Made by a program: the position numbers and the translations under genes | Notes under the pieces: model-generated | Database searches by the model: none | What the model was told of the DNA's origin: nothing | What the model saw: only the letters and a program-made list of their open reading frames with translations | Assembly: GCA_017472575.1 (NCBI GenBank) | Contig: JAFUPX010000017.1 | Coordinates: forward strand, 1 to 64,000 | Length of the DNA: 64,000 bases | Direction of reading: 5' to 3' | DNA from: Clostridia bacterium | Lineage (GTDB): Bacteria; Bacillota; Clostridia; Oscillospirales; Acutalibacteraceae | Part shown: positions 24,299 through 33,504 of the stretch, one piece after another | Layout: each line of letters starts with the position of its first letter | How positions within the stretch are numbered: position 1 is the stretch's first letter

Positions 24299-25553
24299 CG
24301 CTTTTATGCCCTCCTATCTGTCGGTTGCGCTCTCTCGTAGTTGCTGCCTCCTGTAAATTCATACCCTTAAGTATTGCGTTTTTACCGTATTTTTTGCGTA
24401 TTTCGTTTATAGCCTTGAGCCGATTACGCTCCTGCTCAATTTCGTCGTAATCGGTGAAAAAATCAAGCTGTGAAAATCCCTCTTCCTCTACATTGTTAAA
24501 GCATAGATTCACCCGTCTGACAGGGGTATTTTTATCGGTGATGCTAAGATACAGCCTCGAAACCGCCGCTACTATCTCCCTTTGGGAATTAGACGGTGCC
24601 GCCAACCTTTGTGTTCCTCCCGAATGGGGCAAAGAGGATTTTCTTGTATACCCAACGCTGAGAGTTACCGAAGCCGTTTGAAGTCCCTTGTCAAAAAGTT
24701 CAAGGCTTAGCAAATCTGCCATTTCCTTTACTATTATGTGACATTCCTCAAAGCTATAATCCCTCGGCAGTACCTGTCCGCTTGTAATACAGTGATTTTT
24801 TGATTTGTAAGCCTTTATATCGGCTATTGTTGTAGGCTCTCGCCCATTAGCGTGGTCGATTAAAATTTCCGCGTCAACACCAAACAACTTATAAAGATAT
24901 CTTTCGGGACATTTAGCTATATCCCGCATAGTGAAAACGCCTATACTGTTAAGCCGCTTTGCAATACCGGGACCTATCCGCCAGAAATCGGTAAGAGGTG
25001 TATGATCCCAAAGCTCAGTTTTATATTTCTCCTCATCAAGTTCACTGCAAAAGGTCTTACTGTGCTTAGCGGTTATGTCAAGCGCTACCTTTGCAAGATA
25101 AAGATTAGTACCTATTCCGCAGGCGGCGGTTATTCCAACCGTATCGAGAATATCCGCCCTTATTTTATCTCCAAGCTGGCGAGCCGTCATTTTATAAAGT
25201 GAAAGATAATGGGTTACATCCAAAAAGGCTTCATCAATTGAATAAATATGAATATCGTCAGATGATATATATTTTAAATAAATACCGTAAATTTCCGCCG
25301 AATAATCAATATAAAGCTTCATTCTCGGCACCGCTTTTATATACTCGATATTTTTCGGTATCTCAAAAACACGGCATCTGTTTTTAACCCCCAGCGCCTT
25401 CATTGCCGGAGAAACCGCAAGACAGATAGTTCCCTCATTCCTTTCAGGGTCGGCTACAACAAGGTTTGTCTTCATAGGGTCAAGTCCCCTCTCGGCACAT
25501 TCAACCGAGGCATAAAATGACTTTAAATCTATACAAAGATATTGTCTTTCCAT
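24288..25553 (-). CDS. Y-family translesion DNA polymerase (UvrX/UmuC-type)
   Basis: A 421-residue error-prone polymerase that copies past damaged bases. Catalytic residues are in CIDLKSFYASVEC (Asp8, palm) and YSIDEAFLDV (near residues 103-112). The thumb helix-hairpin-helix region is DFWRIGPGIAKRLNSIGV, and the little-finger domain extends to about 370. The first gene of an SOS operon, it is preceded by a sigma-A promoter with a LexA-type box. It belongs to the UmuC-like branch that pairs with YolD proteins rather than to classical DinB, judging by the neighbour. Confidence 0.9.
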   Translation of the reverse strand: MERQYLCIDLKSFYASVECAERGLDPMKTNLVVADPERNEGTICLAVSPAMKALGVKNRCRVFEIPKNIEYIKAVPRMKLYIDYSAEIYGIYLKYISSDDIHIYSIDEAFLDVTHYLSLYKMTARQLGDKIRADILDTVGITAACGIGTNLYLAKVALDITAKHSKTFCSELDEEKYKTELWDHTPLTDFWRIGPGIAKRLNSIGVFTMRDIAKCPERYLYKLFGVDAEILIDHANGREPTTIADIKAYKSKNHCITSGQVLPRDYSFEECHIIVKEMADLLSLELFDKGLQTASVTLSVGYTRKSSLPHSGGTQRLAAPSNSQREIVAAVSRLYLSITDKNTPVRRVNLCFNNVEEEGFSQLDFFTDYDEIEQERNRLKAINEIRKKYGKNAILKGMNLQEAATTRERNRQIGGHKSGEG

Positions 25554-25579
25554 TTCTCCCGCACCTCTATCCGAAAAAC

Positions 25580-25630
25580 ATTATACGCCTTGAAAGAGAA
25601 ATAGTCAATAAAAATTAGAACAAATGTTCT
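25580..25630 (-). promoter_or_regulatory. SOS promoter with LexA/DinR box
   Basis: Minus-strand TTGACT (25603-25608) and TATAAT (25580-25585) are 17 bp apart. Just upstream of the -35 is AGAACAAATGTTCT (25617-25630), matching the Gram-positive LexA core GAAC-N4-GTTC. The polymerase operon is therefore probably DNA-damage inducible. Confidence 0.8.
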
Positions 25631-25643
25631 TGTAAAATTTTGT

Positions 25644-25670
25644 AAAAAATCCTCCGCATGGGAGGATTTT
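25644..25670 (-). terminator. Terminator of the polysaccharide deacetylase gene
   Basis: A 10-bp stem (25646-25655 with 25661-25670, loop GCATG) is followed by TTTTTTAC on the minus strand, shortly after the stop at 25677. Confidence 0.85.
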
Positions 25671-25676
25671 AATTTT

Positions 25677-26513
25677 TTATATATTTACTGTTTTTCCTGC
25701 AGGAACGGAAATCTTCTTTCCGTCAATTTTAACCCAAACATCGGTAGAGGTAGGATTATAAACCATATCCCCATCAGCCGAATAGACAAGGCTTCTGTAA
25801 GCAGTTACATAATCGTAAACCTCGATATTTGTAGCATACCACACATTATCGTTTCGGGCGGTTTTCTCGAAGAATTTCTCGATAACCTCCCAGTTGTTAT
25901 CCATACGGAATTCGTATGTATGGCCCCAAAGATAGAAAAGCCAACCGTCATTATTTCCTACTTCACCGTCGATAAACTTATCAGCAAGCTCTAAAAGACA
26001 CGACTCTGGATGGTGACAGGTAGTCCCCATACGCAACCAATCTGTCGGAATTTTAAAGGAGTAATGAGACTCTACAGTTCTGGCATACACTATTCCGGCT
26101 TTTCTTAAAATTTCAACCACATCATCATTATAAGTACCGTAAGGGTAAGCGTGACCGCGGACAATCTTACCGAAAAGCTTTTCAAGCGCTTGCCTGTCCT
26201 TGATTATTTCTATCATACACTGTGCCGTAGGCTGTTTATCAAGCCAAGGATGAGTAAAGCTGTGAGTAGCAACCTCACAAAGAGGATGATTATAAAGAGC
26301 CTTAACCTCACTTTCAGACAAACGGAAATGTATTTGTCCCTCCGGTCTTACACTTCCCTCAGGAGAAAAAGACCCTGCGTTTATATTAAAAGTAGATTTT
26401 ACATTGTATTTTTCTAAAAGCTTAATAAACTGCCTATCGGTATCAACACCGTCATCATAGCTTAAGGTTAAAGCCTTTTCTTTACCGTCAGGGAAAAGTA
26501 AACTCGTCTTCAT
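25677..26513 (-). CDS. Polysaccharide deacetylase (NodB domain, CE4)
   Basis: A 278-residue protein of the carbohydrate esterase 4 fold. The metal-binding signature is seen as LSYDDGVD (Asp20-Asp21) and THSFTHP, and the product-site motif as GHAYPYGTYNDD near residue 120. No signal peptide is visible, so a cytosolic substrate is more likely than peptidoglycan; relatives act on small or intracellular sugars or are uncharacterised. The C-terminal 40 residues form a small beta extension (VWVKIDGKKISVPAGK). A single-gene unit with its own promoter and terminator. Confidence 0.85.
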   Translation of the reverse strand: MKTSLLFPDGKEKALTLSYDDGVDTDRQFIKLLEKYNVKSTFNINAGSFSPEGSVRPEGQIHFRLSESEVKALYNHPLCEVATHSFTHPWLDKQPTAQCMIEIIKDRQALEKLFGKIVRGHAYPYGTYNDDVVEILRKAGIVYARTVESHYSFKIPTDWLRMGTTCHHPESCLLELADKFIDGEVGNNDGWLFYLWGHTYEFRMDNNWEVIEKFFEKTARNDNVWYATNIEVYDYVTAYRSLVYSADGDMVYNPTSTDVWVKIDGKKISVPAGKTVNI

Positions 26514-26539
26514 AATATCCGCTCCTTAAAATTTTCTAC

Positions 26540-26568
26540 ATTATAGCATAAAATTATAAATTGTTCAA
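26540..26568 (-). promoter_or_regulatory. Promoter of the deacetylase gene
   Basis: Minus-strand TTGAAC (26563-26568) and TATAAT (26540-26545) are 17 bp apart, followed by AAGGAG and the ATG. Confidence 0.7.
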
Positions 26569-26594
26569 TAACAAAATGTCACCAAAATATATTA

Positions 26595-27281
26595 TTATTT
26601 AATATCTACCCCACCGAAAATACAGCTTGCTTTAACAAAAACTGTTGCGGCGTTTGCAACCGAAGACTCCGGCTTTTTATTTGTGATACCGCCGAAAACA
26701 CAGTCGGACACGATTTTCACATTAACATCCATCGGAAGAAGTATGTCTGCTCCCCCGAAAACACAGGTTGCCTCGATTACCGCATCCTCAGTTATTATTG
26801 CGTTTCTTAAATCGCATTTTATTCCGCCGAATATGCTTGTAAATTTAACCCCTGTAAAAACCTCGCCGTCAAACCTTAAATTCTGTCCTGAAAAAAGAGC
26901 GGTGTATTCTTTGTTTTCGTCCTTTCGCTGAGCGTTTATTTTTGCTATCGCCGAGGTTGTTTTTTTATCAAAAAAATCCTTGAAGATAAGTCTTATACCT
27001 ACAACAACGATAACAAATGGCAGTATCAGCTTCCAAATCAGCTTAAAGCTTAAAATATCCTGACAGGCAAGCAACAGCAAAATACCTATTCCAAATCCTA
27101 TAGCACTTGCTGTTTTATCCTTGCCTGATATTAAATCTATACCGAATGGAACTATTAAAAACAGAGTCCACCAGCCGTCAAAAAAAATATCAAACGGCAA
27201 TACTCCAAGCACCTTCATCGCGAGTAAAACTCCTACTGCAACAAGTGCTATACCCCATAAAACATTGTTGAACTTTTTCAT
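26595..27281 (-). CDS. LiaF-like membrane protein
   Basis: A 228-residue protein with four hydrophobic helices in its first 105 residues, a basic cytosolic linker (about 106-135) and a C-terminal repeated beta-helix-like domain: TSIFGGIKCDL, CVFGGADILLP, CVFGGITN and CIFGGVDIK. That domain matches the C-terminal LiaF domain of cell-envelope stress systems. No LiaRS-type kinase or regulator is beside it, so its role here is unproved. The start is the ATG at 27281 after GGAGTGA, three codons inside the longest frame. Confidence 0.8.
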   Translation of the reverse strand: MKKFNNVLWGIALVAVGVLLAMKVLGVLPFDIFFDGWWTLFLIVPFGIDLISGKDKTASAIGFGIGILLLLACQDILSFKLIWKLILPFVIVVVGIRLIFKDFFDKKTTSAIAKINAQRKDENKEYTALFSGQNLRFDGEVFTGVKFTSIFGGIKCDLRNAIITEDAVIEATCVFGGADILLPMDVNVKIVSDCVFGGITNKKPESSVANAATVFVKASCIFGGVDIK

Positions 27282-27302
27282 TATAATCACTCCATAGCCT
27301 TG

Positions 27303-27331
27303 ATTATAAGCTATAGCGAAAAATTTTTCAA
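27303..27331 (-). promoter_or_regulatory. Promoter of the LiaF-like gene
   Basis: Minus-strand TTGAAA (27326-27331) and TATAAT (27303-27308) are 17 bp apart. The -35 overlaps the TGA stop of feoB, so the two genes are packed together but can be transcribed separately. Confidence 0.7.
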
Positions 27332-29457
27332 CAAAAAATTTTCACAAATAAATTAAATACAAAGCAAACTGTTAAGCCGCAGGCGGTTGGTAAAGCGGCG
27401 GCTAAAAAGGTCCATTTAAGGCTGCCCGTTTCTTTTTTTACCGTCATAAGCGTTGTCGAGCACGGCCAGTGCATAAGAGAAAATAAAATTACGCTGACAG
27501 CAGTTGCCGTATCCCAACCGTTAGCGGTAAGCAGAGCCTGCATCTCAGTTAAGCTGCCCATTTCAGTAAGAGCTCCTGAGGACATATATGCCATTATAAT
27601 TATAGGTACAACTATTTCATTGGCAGGAAATCCGAGAATAAAAGCGATAAGGATAACACCGTCCAGCCCAAAAAGTTGAGCGAACGGGTCAAAAAAATCA
27701 GCGCACGCTTTAAGAAGACTTACATCTCCTACCTGAACATTGGCAAACAGCCAGATTACAAGTCCTGCCGGAGCCGCTACTGATACCGCTCTGCCGAGAA
27801 CAAATAACGTACGGTCAAAAATCGAGCGGACTATAACCTTGCCTATCTGCGGTCTTCTGTAGGAGGGAAGCTCCAAAGTAAATGATGAGGGCACACCCTT
27901 GAGCAGAGTTCGGGAAAGCAGCTTTGTTACGGCAAAGGTCATAAAAATTCCAAAAAGGATAACCGCTGTTAAAAGCAGTGCCGAAGCAGCCGATGCCGCA
28001 ATGCCTGAGGCAGATATAAAGAAAATACTTATCAGGGTTATTATAGTGGGAAATCTGCCGTTGCAGGGGACGAAATTATTTGTAAGTATAGCCAGCAGCC
28101 GCACTCTGGGAGAATCAATTATTCTGCATCCGACAACTCCTGCAGCATTACAGCCAAAACCCATACACATTGCGAGAGCCTGTTTTCCGCAAGCATTGCA
28201 TTTTTTAAAGGGCTTATCAAGGTTATATGCAATTCTCGGAAGATATCCCGAATCTTCAAGTAATGTGAAGAGAGGGAAAAATATTGCCATAGGCGGAAGC
28301 ATTACGGCAACCACCCATGCCAGCACCCTGTAAACTCCCTCAACCAAGGCTCCCCTAAGCCATTCAGGTGCGCCTAAGTATATAAACAAACCTCTTAGCT
28401 TATCCTCAGCAGAAAAAAGAAAATTTGAGAGCAGTTCAGACGGATAATTCGCCCCTACAATGGTTATCCAAAAAACAATTGCTAAAAAAATTAACATTAT
28501 AGGATATCCGAAGACCTTGCTTGTCAGAATTTTATCCATTCGACGGTCGAACAGACTGTAGCCCTTTTTCTTTTCTTCCACAACCTCCCCTGCTATTTTT
28601 TCAGCGGCTTTTACAATTGAAGAAACTACCCTGTCTTCAAAAGAACTGTGGAAATTATTATCCTTTAATATTTTATTTGCAAGATACACAGAGGACTGAA
28701 CATTAGCCGCAGACATTATGTCATAGCCCAAATAATTATTTATTTCTTTAATAATACCTTTATCATTTTCAATAATTTTTAGCGCCAGCCACCTTGAATT
28801 GAGTCTTTTTAAGCTGCAATTATCTAAAGCAGGTTTAATAAGAGCAATTGCCTGTTCTGTTGCGGAATCATATTTAACCTCATACTTATTGTTTTGCTTT
28901 TCTGCAATATCCAGAGTATCAAGCAGAGAGCAAACACTTTTCTTACTTCTCCCAACAGCGCCTACTACCGGCACTCCGAGAATTTCAGAAAGCCTTGTTA
29001 AATCAGGTGTTATACCCTTTTTTCTTGCCTCGTCCATAAGATTAACGCATACTATAACATTTTCGGCAATCTCCATCGTTTGTAAAACAAGATTAAGATT
29101 TCTCTCTAAGCGTGTGGCATCGCATACAACCATAACGGCATCAGCCTCTCCGAAGCATATAAAGTTTCGGGCAACCTCCTCTTCGGCAGAGTGTGCCATT
29201 AAGGAATAAGTACCGGGGATATCAACTAAGATGTATGAATTTTTTTTAGATTTGCAAAATCCAAAGGCATTTGCTACAGTCTTCCCAGGCCAGTTACCGG
29301 TATGCTGTTTCATACCTGTAAGACTGTTAAAAATCGTACTTTTGCCTACATTCGGGTTTCCCGCAAGAGCTATCACCTTATCCTCCGGAGAGCGTTTAGC
29401 GATATTAAGTCCGCCGTCAATCGCGCCCCTACCAACAGAAGTGTTCGTTAAACCCAT
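27328..29457 (-). CDS. feoB: Ferrous iron transporter FeoB
   Basis: A 709-residue membrane protein that imports Fe2+. The N-terminal G domain has G1 GNPNVGKS (33-40), the G3 motif DIPGTYS, and G4 NLMDEA; a helical GDI-like region follows. The membrane part (from about residue 310) has the two Gate motifs, including the conserved Cys in CNGRFPT and the GFGCNAAGV stretch. Length is near the usual 650-750. It lies 15 bp after feoA. Needed in anoxic gut conditions where iron is ferrous. Confidence 0.97.
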   Translation of the reverse strand: MGLTNTSVGRGAIDGGLNIAKRSPEDKVIALAGNPNVGKSTIFNSLTGMKQHTGNWPGKTVANAFGFCKSKKNSYILVDIPGTYSLMAHSAEEEVARNFICFGEADAVMVVCDATRLERNLNLVLQTMEIAENVIVCVNLMDEARKKGITPDLTRLSEILGVPVVGAVGRSKKSVCSLLDTLDIAEKQNNKYEVKYDSATEQAIALIKPALDNCSLKRLNSRWLALKIIENDKGIIKEINNYLGYDIMSAANVQSSVYLANKILKDNNFHSSFEDRVVSSIVKAAEKIAGEVVEEKKKGYSLFDRRMDKILTSKVFGYPIMLIFLAIVFWITIVGANYPSELLSNFLFSAEDKLRGLFIYLGAPEWLRGALVEGVYRVLAWVVAVMLPPMAIFFPLFTLLEDSGYLPRIAYNLDKPFKKCNACGKQALAMCMGFGCNAAGVVGCRIIDSPRVRLLAILTNNFVPCNGRFPTIITLISIFFISASGIAASAASALLLTAVILFGIFMTFAVTKLLSRTLLKGVPSSFTLELPSYRRPQIGKVIVRSIFDRTLFVLGRAVSVAAPAGLVIWLFANVQVGDVSLLKACADFFDPFAQLFGLDGVILIAFILGFPANEIVVPIIIMAYMSSGALTEMGSLTEMQALLTANGWDTATAVSVILFSLMHWPCSTTLMTVKKETGSLKWTFLAAALPTACGLTVCFVFNLFVKIFC

Positions 29458-29472
29458 AATCTCGCCTCTCTT

Positions 29473-29697
29473 TTAAAAAGTAATCTCAATATCTCTGCAA
29501 TCCTCACTTCTGATTGCAATAACCGCACCTCTTATAAGAAAAGCAGAGGGGTCTCCGGAAGGACTTTTGCCCAGACATTCGACCCTTGTTCCCTCCACAA
29601 GACCGATATCAAGCAATCTTCTGCGCATACTGCCTACAGAATTCAATTTTACTACAACAGCCGTTTGCCCCGGCTTTAATATATCTAAGGTTTGCAT
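29473..29697 (-). CDS. feoA: FeoA accessory protein
   Basis: A 74-residue SH3-like domain protein that assists FeoB, probably at its cytosolic face. The pattern GQTAVVKLNSVGSMRRRLLDIGLVEGTRVEC is typical of FeoA. It is the first gene of the feoAB pair. The upstream 90 bp holds no clear Fur or DtxR box that I would defend, although iron repression would be expected. Confidence 0.93.
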   Translation of the reverse strand: MQTLDILKPGQTAVVVKLNSVGSMRRRLLDIGLVEGTRVECLGKSPSGDPSAFLIRGAVIAIRSEDCRDIEITF

Positions 29698-29780
29698 TTT
29701 ACCATCTCATTTGTATAGTTTCTTCTATGATATACTATTCAAACAGAAATTCTGTTGTTACCCTAAACAATATTTTAGAC

Positions 29781-29810
29781 ACAAAAAAACACAGCCCTTT
29801 CGGGCTGTGT
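29781..29810 (-). terminator. Terminator after ftsH
   Basis: A 9-bp GC-rich stem (29789-29797 with 29802-29810, loop TTTC) is followed on the minus strand by TTTTTTTG. It ends the rnjA-to-ftsH run. Confidence 0.92.
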
Positions 29811-29818
29811 TAAAAATT

Positions 29819-31654
29819 TTATTCTGCTTCCATTATACGGCGGAAGTCCTCGCCGGAAATTTTTTCGTTTTCAAAAAGCTCCTTTGCAACCTGATGAAGC
29901 TTAGGCATAGCACCCTGCAAAAGCTCGAGAGCCTTTCTATACTGCTGCATAACAATGCCTTCAATTTCCTCATCGATAACAGCGGCAGTTTTTTCAGAGT
30001 AGTTAGGCGTTGAAGAGAAATCTCTGCCTAAGAACACCTCGTTGTTATCGTTGCCGTAGGTTACAAGACCCAACTTATCGCTCATACCGAAACGTGTAAC
30101 CATTTGTCTTGCAAGGTCGGTTGCACGCTGGATATCATTTGAAGCACCTGTGCATACATCGTCCTGCGTAAGCTGTTCGGCGGCTCTGCCTCCGAGCAGA
30201 GAGCAAATCTGCTCTAACATCTGGTTTTTAGAGGTGTGACCCTTTTCATCAGTAGGAAGATACATTGTATATCCTGCCGCCATACCGCGACGGATAATGG
30301 AAATCTGATGAACGGGGTCCTGAGTTGGTAAGAAGTAAGAAACAACAGCGTGACCTGCCTCATGATAGGAGGTAACCATTTTATCCTTATCCCTTACAAT
30401 ATGGGATTTCTTTTCAGCTCCCATAACAACCTTAATTGTAGCCTCCTCTATTTCCTCCTGAGTTATAGCCTTTTTCTTATGGCGAACTGCCAATAAAGCA
30501 GACTCATTAAGAAGATTTTCAAGGTCGGCTCCGGTAAAGCCGGAGGTTGATTTAGCAATGGTTTTAAGGTTAACATCGGGGCCTAACGGCTTACCGCGTG
30601 AGTGAACCTTAAGAATTTCCTCTCTGCCCTTAACATCAGGGTAATTTACTGTTATCTGACGGTCAAATCTGCCGGGACGCAGCAGCGCGCGGTCGAGTAT
30701 ATCGGGGCGGTTTGTTGCCGCCATAACGATAACTCCCTCGTTTATGCCGAAGCCGTCCATCTCAACAAGAAGCTGGTTTAAGGTCTGCTCTCGTTCATCA
30801 TGACCTCCGCCTAAGCCCGCTCCGCGCTGACGGCCTACAGCGTCAATCTCGTCAATAAAAATAATAGCCGGAGCTTCTTTTTTAGCCTCACCGAAAAGGT
30901 CACGCACACGGGAAGCGCCCACGCCAACGAACATCTCAACGAAATCAGAACCCGAAATTGAGAAGAAAGGAACTCCTGCCTCGCCTGCAACAGCACGGGC
31001 AAGCAAGGTCTTACCTGTTCCCGGAGGACCTACAAGCAAAACACCCTTCGGTATTCTTGCGCCTAAATCGTTAAACTTCTTAGGGTCTTTAAGGAAATCG
31101 ACTATCTCAGCCATTTCTTCCTTTTCCTCATCTGCGCCTGCAACATCGGCAAAGGTTGTTTTCTTACGGTTATCATTTTTCTTAACCTTAGCCTTGCCGA
31201 AGCCCATAGTTTTATCGGCACCCATTCCCGCGCTCATCTTCTTCATCATAAATATCCAGAAGAAAATCATAACTGCAAGAATTATTAAAGTAGGTAGAAG
31301 GCTTATAAGCCAGGATGCCTGACCCCCGCTTTTATAATCGTATTTAATTTGCTTTGAACCTTCGTTTTCCTCATTGATTTTCATAACCGCTTCATTTACG
31401 TCATTATAGAAAATCGAGGCATCTGCCACAGTGTAGCGATAGGTCTTATTATCGGCTCGTTTTGTGTAAATAAGCTCTCCGCTGTAAAGATTCAGCTCAT
31501 ACTCTGAAATCTCGTTATTTTTAACCATTTCAACGATTTCATAGTATTTGGTTTGACTTGTACTCTTTGAAAGATAGGAAACCGACATTATTGAAATTAT
31601 AAGAACAATCGGTATACCTATAAAAAGAAGTACATTCTTAAGGTTTTTATTCAA
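29819..31654 (-). CDS. ftsH: Membrane-anchored AAA+ protease FtsH
   Basis: A 611-residue zinc protease for membrane and regulatory proteins. Two membrane helices (about 7-27 and 105-128) flank an extracytoplasmic domain. The AAA module has GPPGTGKT at 209-216, and the protease domain has the zinc motif HEAGH near residue 433. The start appears to be TTG at 31654 after GGAGAATTTAG. It is the last gene of a conserved run with hpt and tilS, a common order in Firmicutes. Confidence 0.97.
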   Translation of the reverse strand: MNKNLKNVLLFIGIPIVLIISIMSVSYLSKSTSQTKYYEIVEMVKNNEISEYELNLYSGELIYTKRADNKTYRYTVADASIFYNDVNEAVMKINEENEGSKQIKYDYKSGGQASWLISLLPTLIILAVMIFFWIFMMKKMSAGMGADKTMGFGKAKVKKNDNRKKTTFADVAGADEEKEEMAEIVDFLKDPKKFNDLGARIPKGVLLVGPPGTGKTLLARAVAGEAGVPFFSISGSDFVEMFVGVGASRVRDLFGEAKKEAPAIIFIDEIDAVGRQRGAGLGGGHDEREQTLNQLLVEMDGFGINEGVIVMAATNRPDILDRALLRPGRFDRQITVNYPDVKGREEILKVHSRGKPLGPDVNLKTIAKSTSGFTGADLENLLNESALLAVRHKKKAITQEEIEEATIKVVMGAEKKSHIVRDKDKMVTSYHEAGHAVVSYFLPTQDPVHQISIIRRGMAAGYTMYLPTDEKGHTSKNQMLEQICSLLGGRAAEQLTQDDVCTGASNDIQRATDLARQMVTRFGMSDKLGLVTYGNDNNEVFLGRDFSSTPNYSEKTAAVIDEEIEGIVMQQYRKALELLQGAMPKLHQVAKELFENEKISGEDFRRIMEAE

Positions 31655-31669
31655 CTAAATTCTCCTCTC

Positions 31670-32215
31670 TTATTTGTCGGAATATACGCTTTCGTCAAGA
31701 ACTCCCACAAAGGGCAGATTTCTGTATTTCTCATCGTAATCAAGTCCGTACCCTACAACAAACTCATCAGGTACCTCCTTGCCGACATAATCAGCCTTTA
31801 TATCAGCCCTTCTGTTAGCAGGCTTATCAAGAAAAGCACACACCTTGATGCTTGCGGCATTACGGTCAAAAAGTAAATTTTTAAGATATGCCAAAGTAAC
31901 ACCGGAATCCAAAATATCCTCAACAAGTAGGATATCCATACCGTCGGGATTTATATCAAGGTCTTTTTTAAACTTTACAACACCGGTTGTTTTTGTGCCA
32001 CTGTAGGAGGAAACCGCCATAAAATCAATCTGGCAGTCACATGTTATATTACGCATAATATCCGCCATAAATACAACAGCGCCCTTTAAAACGCTTACAA
32101 GTAACAGCTTTTTATCCTTATAATCCTCGGATATTTGTTTTCCTAAACGAGCACATATCTCCTTTATTTCTTCTTCCGAAACAAGAACCTTTGCTATATC
32201 CTTTTCAATATTCAT
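31670..32215 (-). CDS. hpt: Hypoxanthine phosphoribosyltransferase
   Basis: A 181-residue purine-salvage enzyme making IMP or GMP from hypoxanthine or guanine and PRPP. The PRPP-binding motif is [13 protein letters not shown], and the flexible-loop region is [11 protein letters not shown]. The start overlaps the tilS stop by 4 bp (coupled translation). The tilS-hpt-ftsH order is classical. Confidence 0.96.
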   Translation of the reverse strand: MNIEKDIAKVLVSEEEIKEICARLGKQISEDYKDKKLLLVSVLKGAVVFMADIMRNITCDCQIDFMAVSSYSGTKTTGVVKFKKDLDINPDGMDILLVEDILDSGVTLAYLKNLLFDRNAASIKVCAFLDKPANRRADIKADYVGKEVPDEFVVGYGLDYDEKYRNLPFVGVLDESVYSDK

Positions 32216-33504
32216 TCTATATTCCCCTTAACGCTGATTTTAATAATCCTTTTTGTTTTATCTGTTACAGCGCACCTTGCGGCAACGCCTATTCCGTAAA
32301 TCCAGATAACGCCGCTATCATCCGCCAAAACAGGCCAGAATTCCCTTTGTTCAACCGGAATTTTATATTCGTTATAGAGCTTTTTCAGGGTTTTCGTCTC
32401 CCTTTTTCCGCAAATACGAATATTATCTCCGGGTAATCTTGTCCGAAATACTGATTTTCCCATTATTTTATCACAGTCTAACGAACTTTTTAATAACAAA
32501 TTATGAATTTTTTTATCCTCTTTAATTATTTCAACTGTGAAAGGGTTTTCTGTCAATCTCTCATTAGCTTTTTTAACAGTTAACCTGCCGTTTTTTGACT
32601 CTGCCTGCAGGTTTTCGGGCAAGCTTTGTCTTCCGCCTTTTAAGGCACAAGCATAAAGTCTTTCAATATGAAAACTATCGAGACTGCTTTGCGTTAAAAA
32701 GGAGGATACAAATTTCTTTAGTACTCTTTTTGCAACCGCAGGCGGAAGGCTTGACAGGCCGTCGGCTTTAAGACTGCCCGTTTCGGTATTTTCCGAAAGA
32801 TACTTTTCCGCCGCCGATTTTAAGACCGCATTATCCTCTCTTAAAGCGTTGCAAGCCCTTACAGCCGAAATCTCCGCCTCAGGGTTAATTTCCTTTAAAA
32901 CCGGTATAACGCTGTGGCGAATTTTATTTCTTGTATAATCATCCGAATTATTCGTGCTGTCAGTTACATAATCGAGCTTATTTTCTCTGCAATAATTTTC
33001 AATATCCTGCCTTGTGCAGAAAATAAGCGGACGGATAAATTTATCCCTTTTAGGAGGTATTCCGCAAAGCCCCTCCGCACCGCTTCCTCTGGTAAGGTTA
33101 AAAATAACCGTTTCAAGATTATCGCTGGCGGTATGCGCGGTAGCAACTGCACCACCCTTAGAAACCTCATCAAAAAAAGCGTACCTAAGCCGCCTTGCGG
33201 CAAGCTCTGTGCTTATTTTGTTTTCCTTTGCAAAAAGCGGAACATCTTCTCTTTTAACAGTTATTTCAACACCCAGCTTGCGGCAAAGCTCTACAGCAAA
33301 CTGCTCGTCCCTGTCAGCCTCCGCCCCTCTTATAAGGTGATTAAAATGAGCGGCATAAACTTCAATTCCGAGCGTATTTTTAAGCTCGCACAAGCAAGAA
33401 AGCAGTGCAACTGAATCCGCTCCCCCCGACAGGGCTACGGTAACTCTTTCTACACCGTCTAAAAGAGAGAATTTCTCTATTGCCTTTAAAACCTTTTCTT
33501 TCAT
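32212..33504 (-). CDS. tilS: tRNA(Ile)-lysidine synthase TilS
   Basis: A 430-residue enzyme that converts C34 of the CAU-anticodon isoleucine tRNA to lysidine. The PP-loop SGGADS is at residues 26-31. The C-terminal substrate-binding domain ends near NIE. The start is the ATG at 33504, overlapping the dnaB stop by one base (TAATG); a longer in-frame extension to 33552 would lie inside dnaB and is rejected. Length is normal. Confidence 0.95.
   Translation of the reverse strand: MKEKVLKAIEKFSLLDGVERVTVALSGGADSVALLSCLCELKNTLGIEVYAAHFNHLIRGAEADRDEQFAVELCRKLGVEITVKREDVPLFAKENKISTELAARRLRYAFFDEVSKGGAVATAHTASDNLETVIFNLTRGSGAEGLCGIPPKRDKFIRPLIFCTRQDIENYCRENKLDYVTDSTNNSDDYTRNKIRHSVIPVLKEINPEAEISAVRACNALREDNAVLKSAAEKYLSENTETGSLKADGLSSLPPAVAKRVLKKFVSSFLTQSSLDSFHIERLYACALKGGRQSLPENLQAESKNGRLTVKKANERLTENPFTVEIIKEDKKIHNLLLKSSLDCDKIMGKSVFRTRLPGDNIRICGKRETKTLKKLYNEYKIPVEQREFWPVLADDSGVIWIYGIGVAARCAVTDKTKRIIKISVKGNIE

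Noticed and set aside
29698..29788. Fur or DtxR box upstream of feoAB
   Set aside because: Only half-site resemblances (TTTAGGGTAAC) were found; no convincing palindrome, so not listed.
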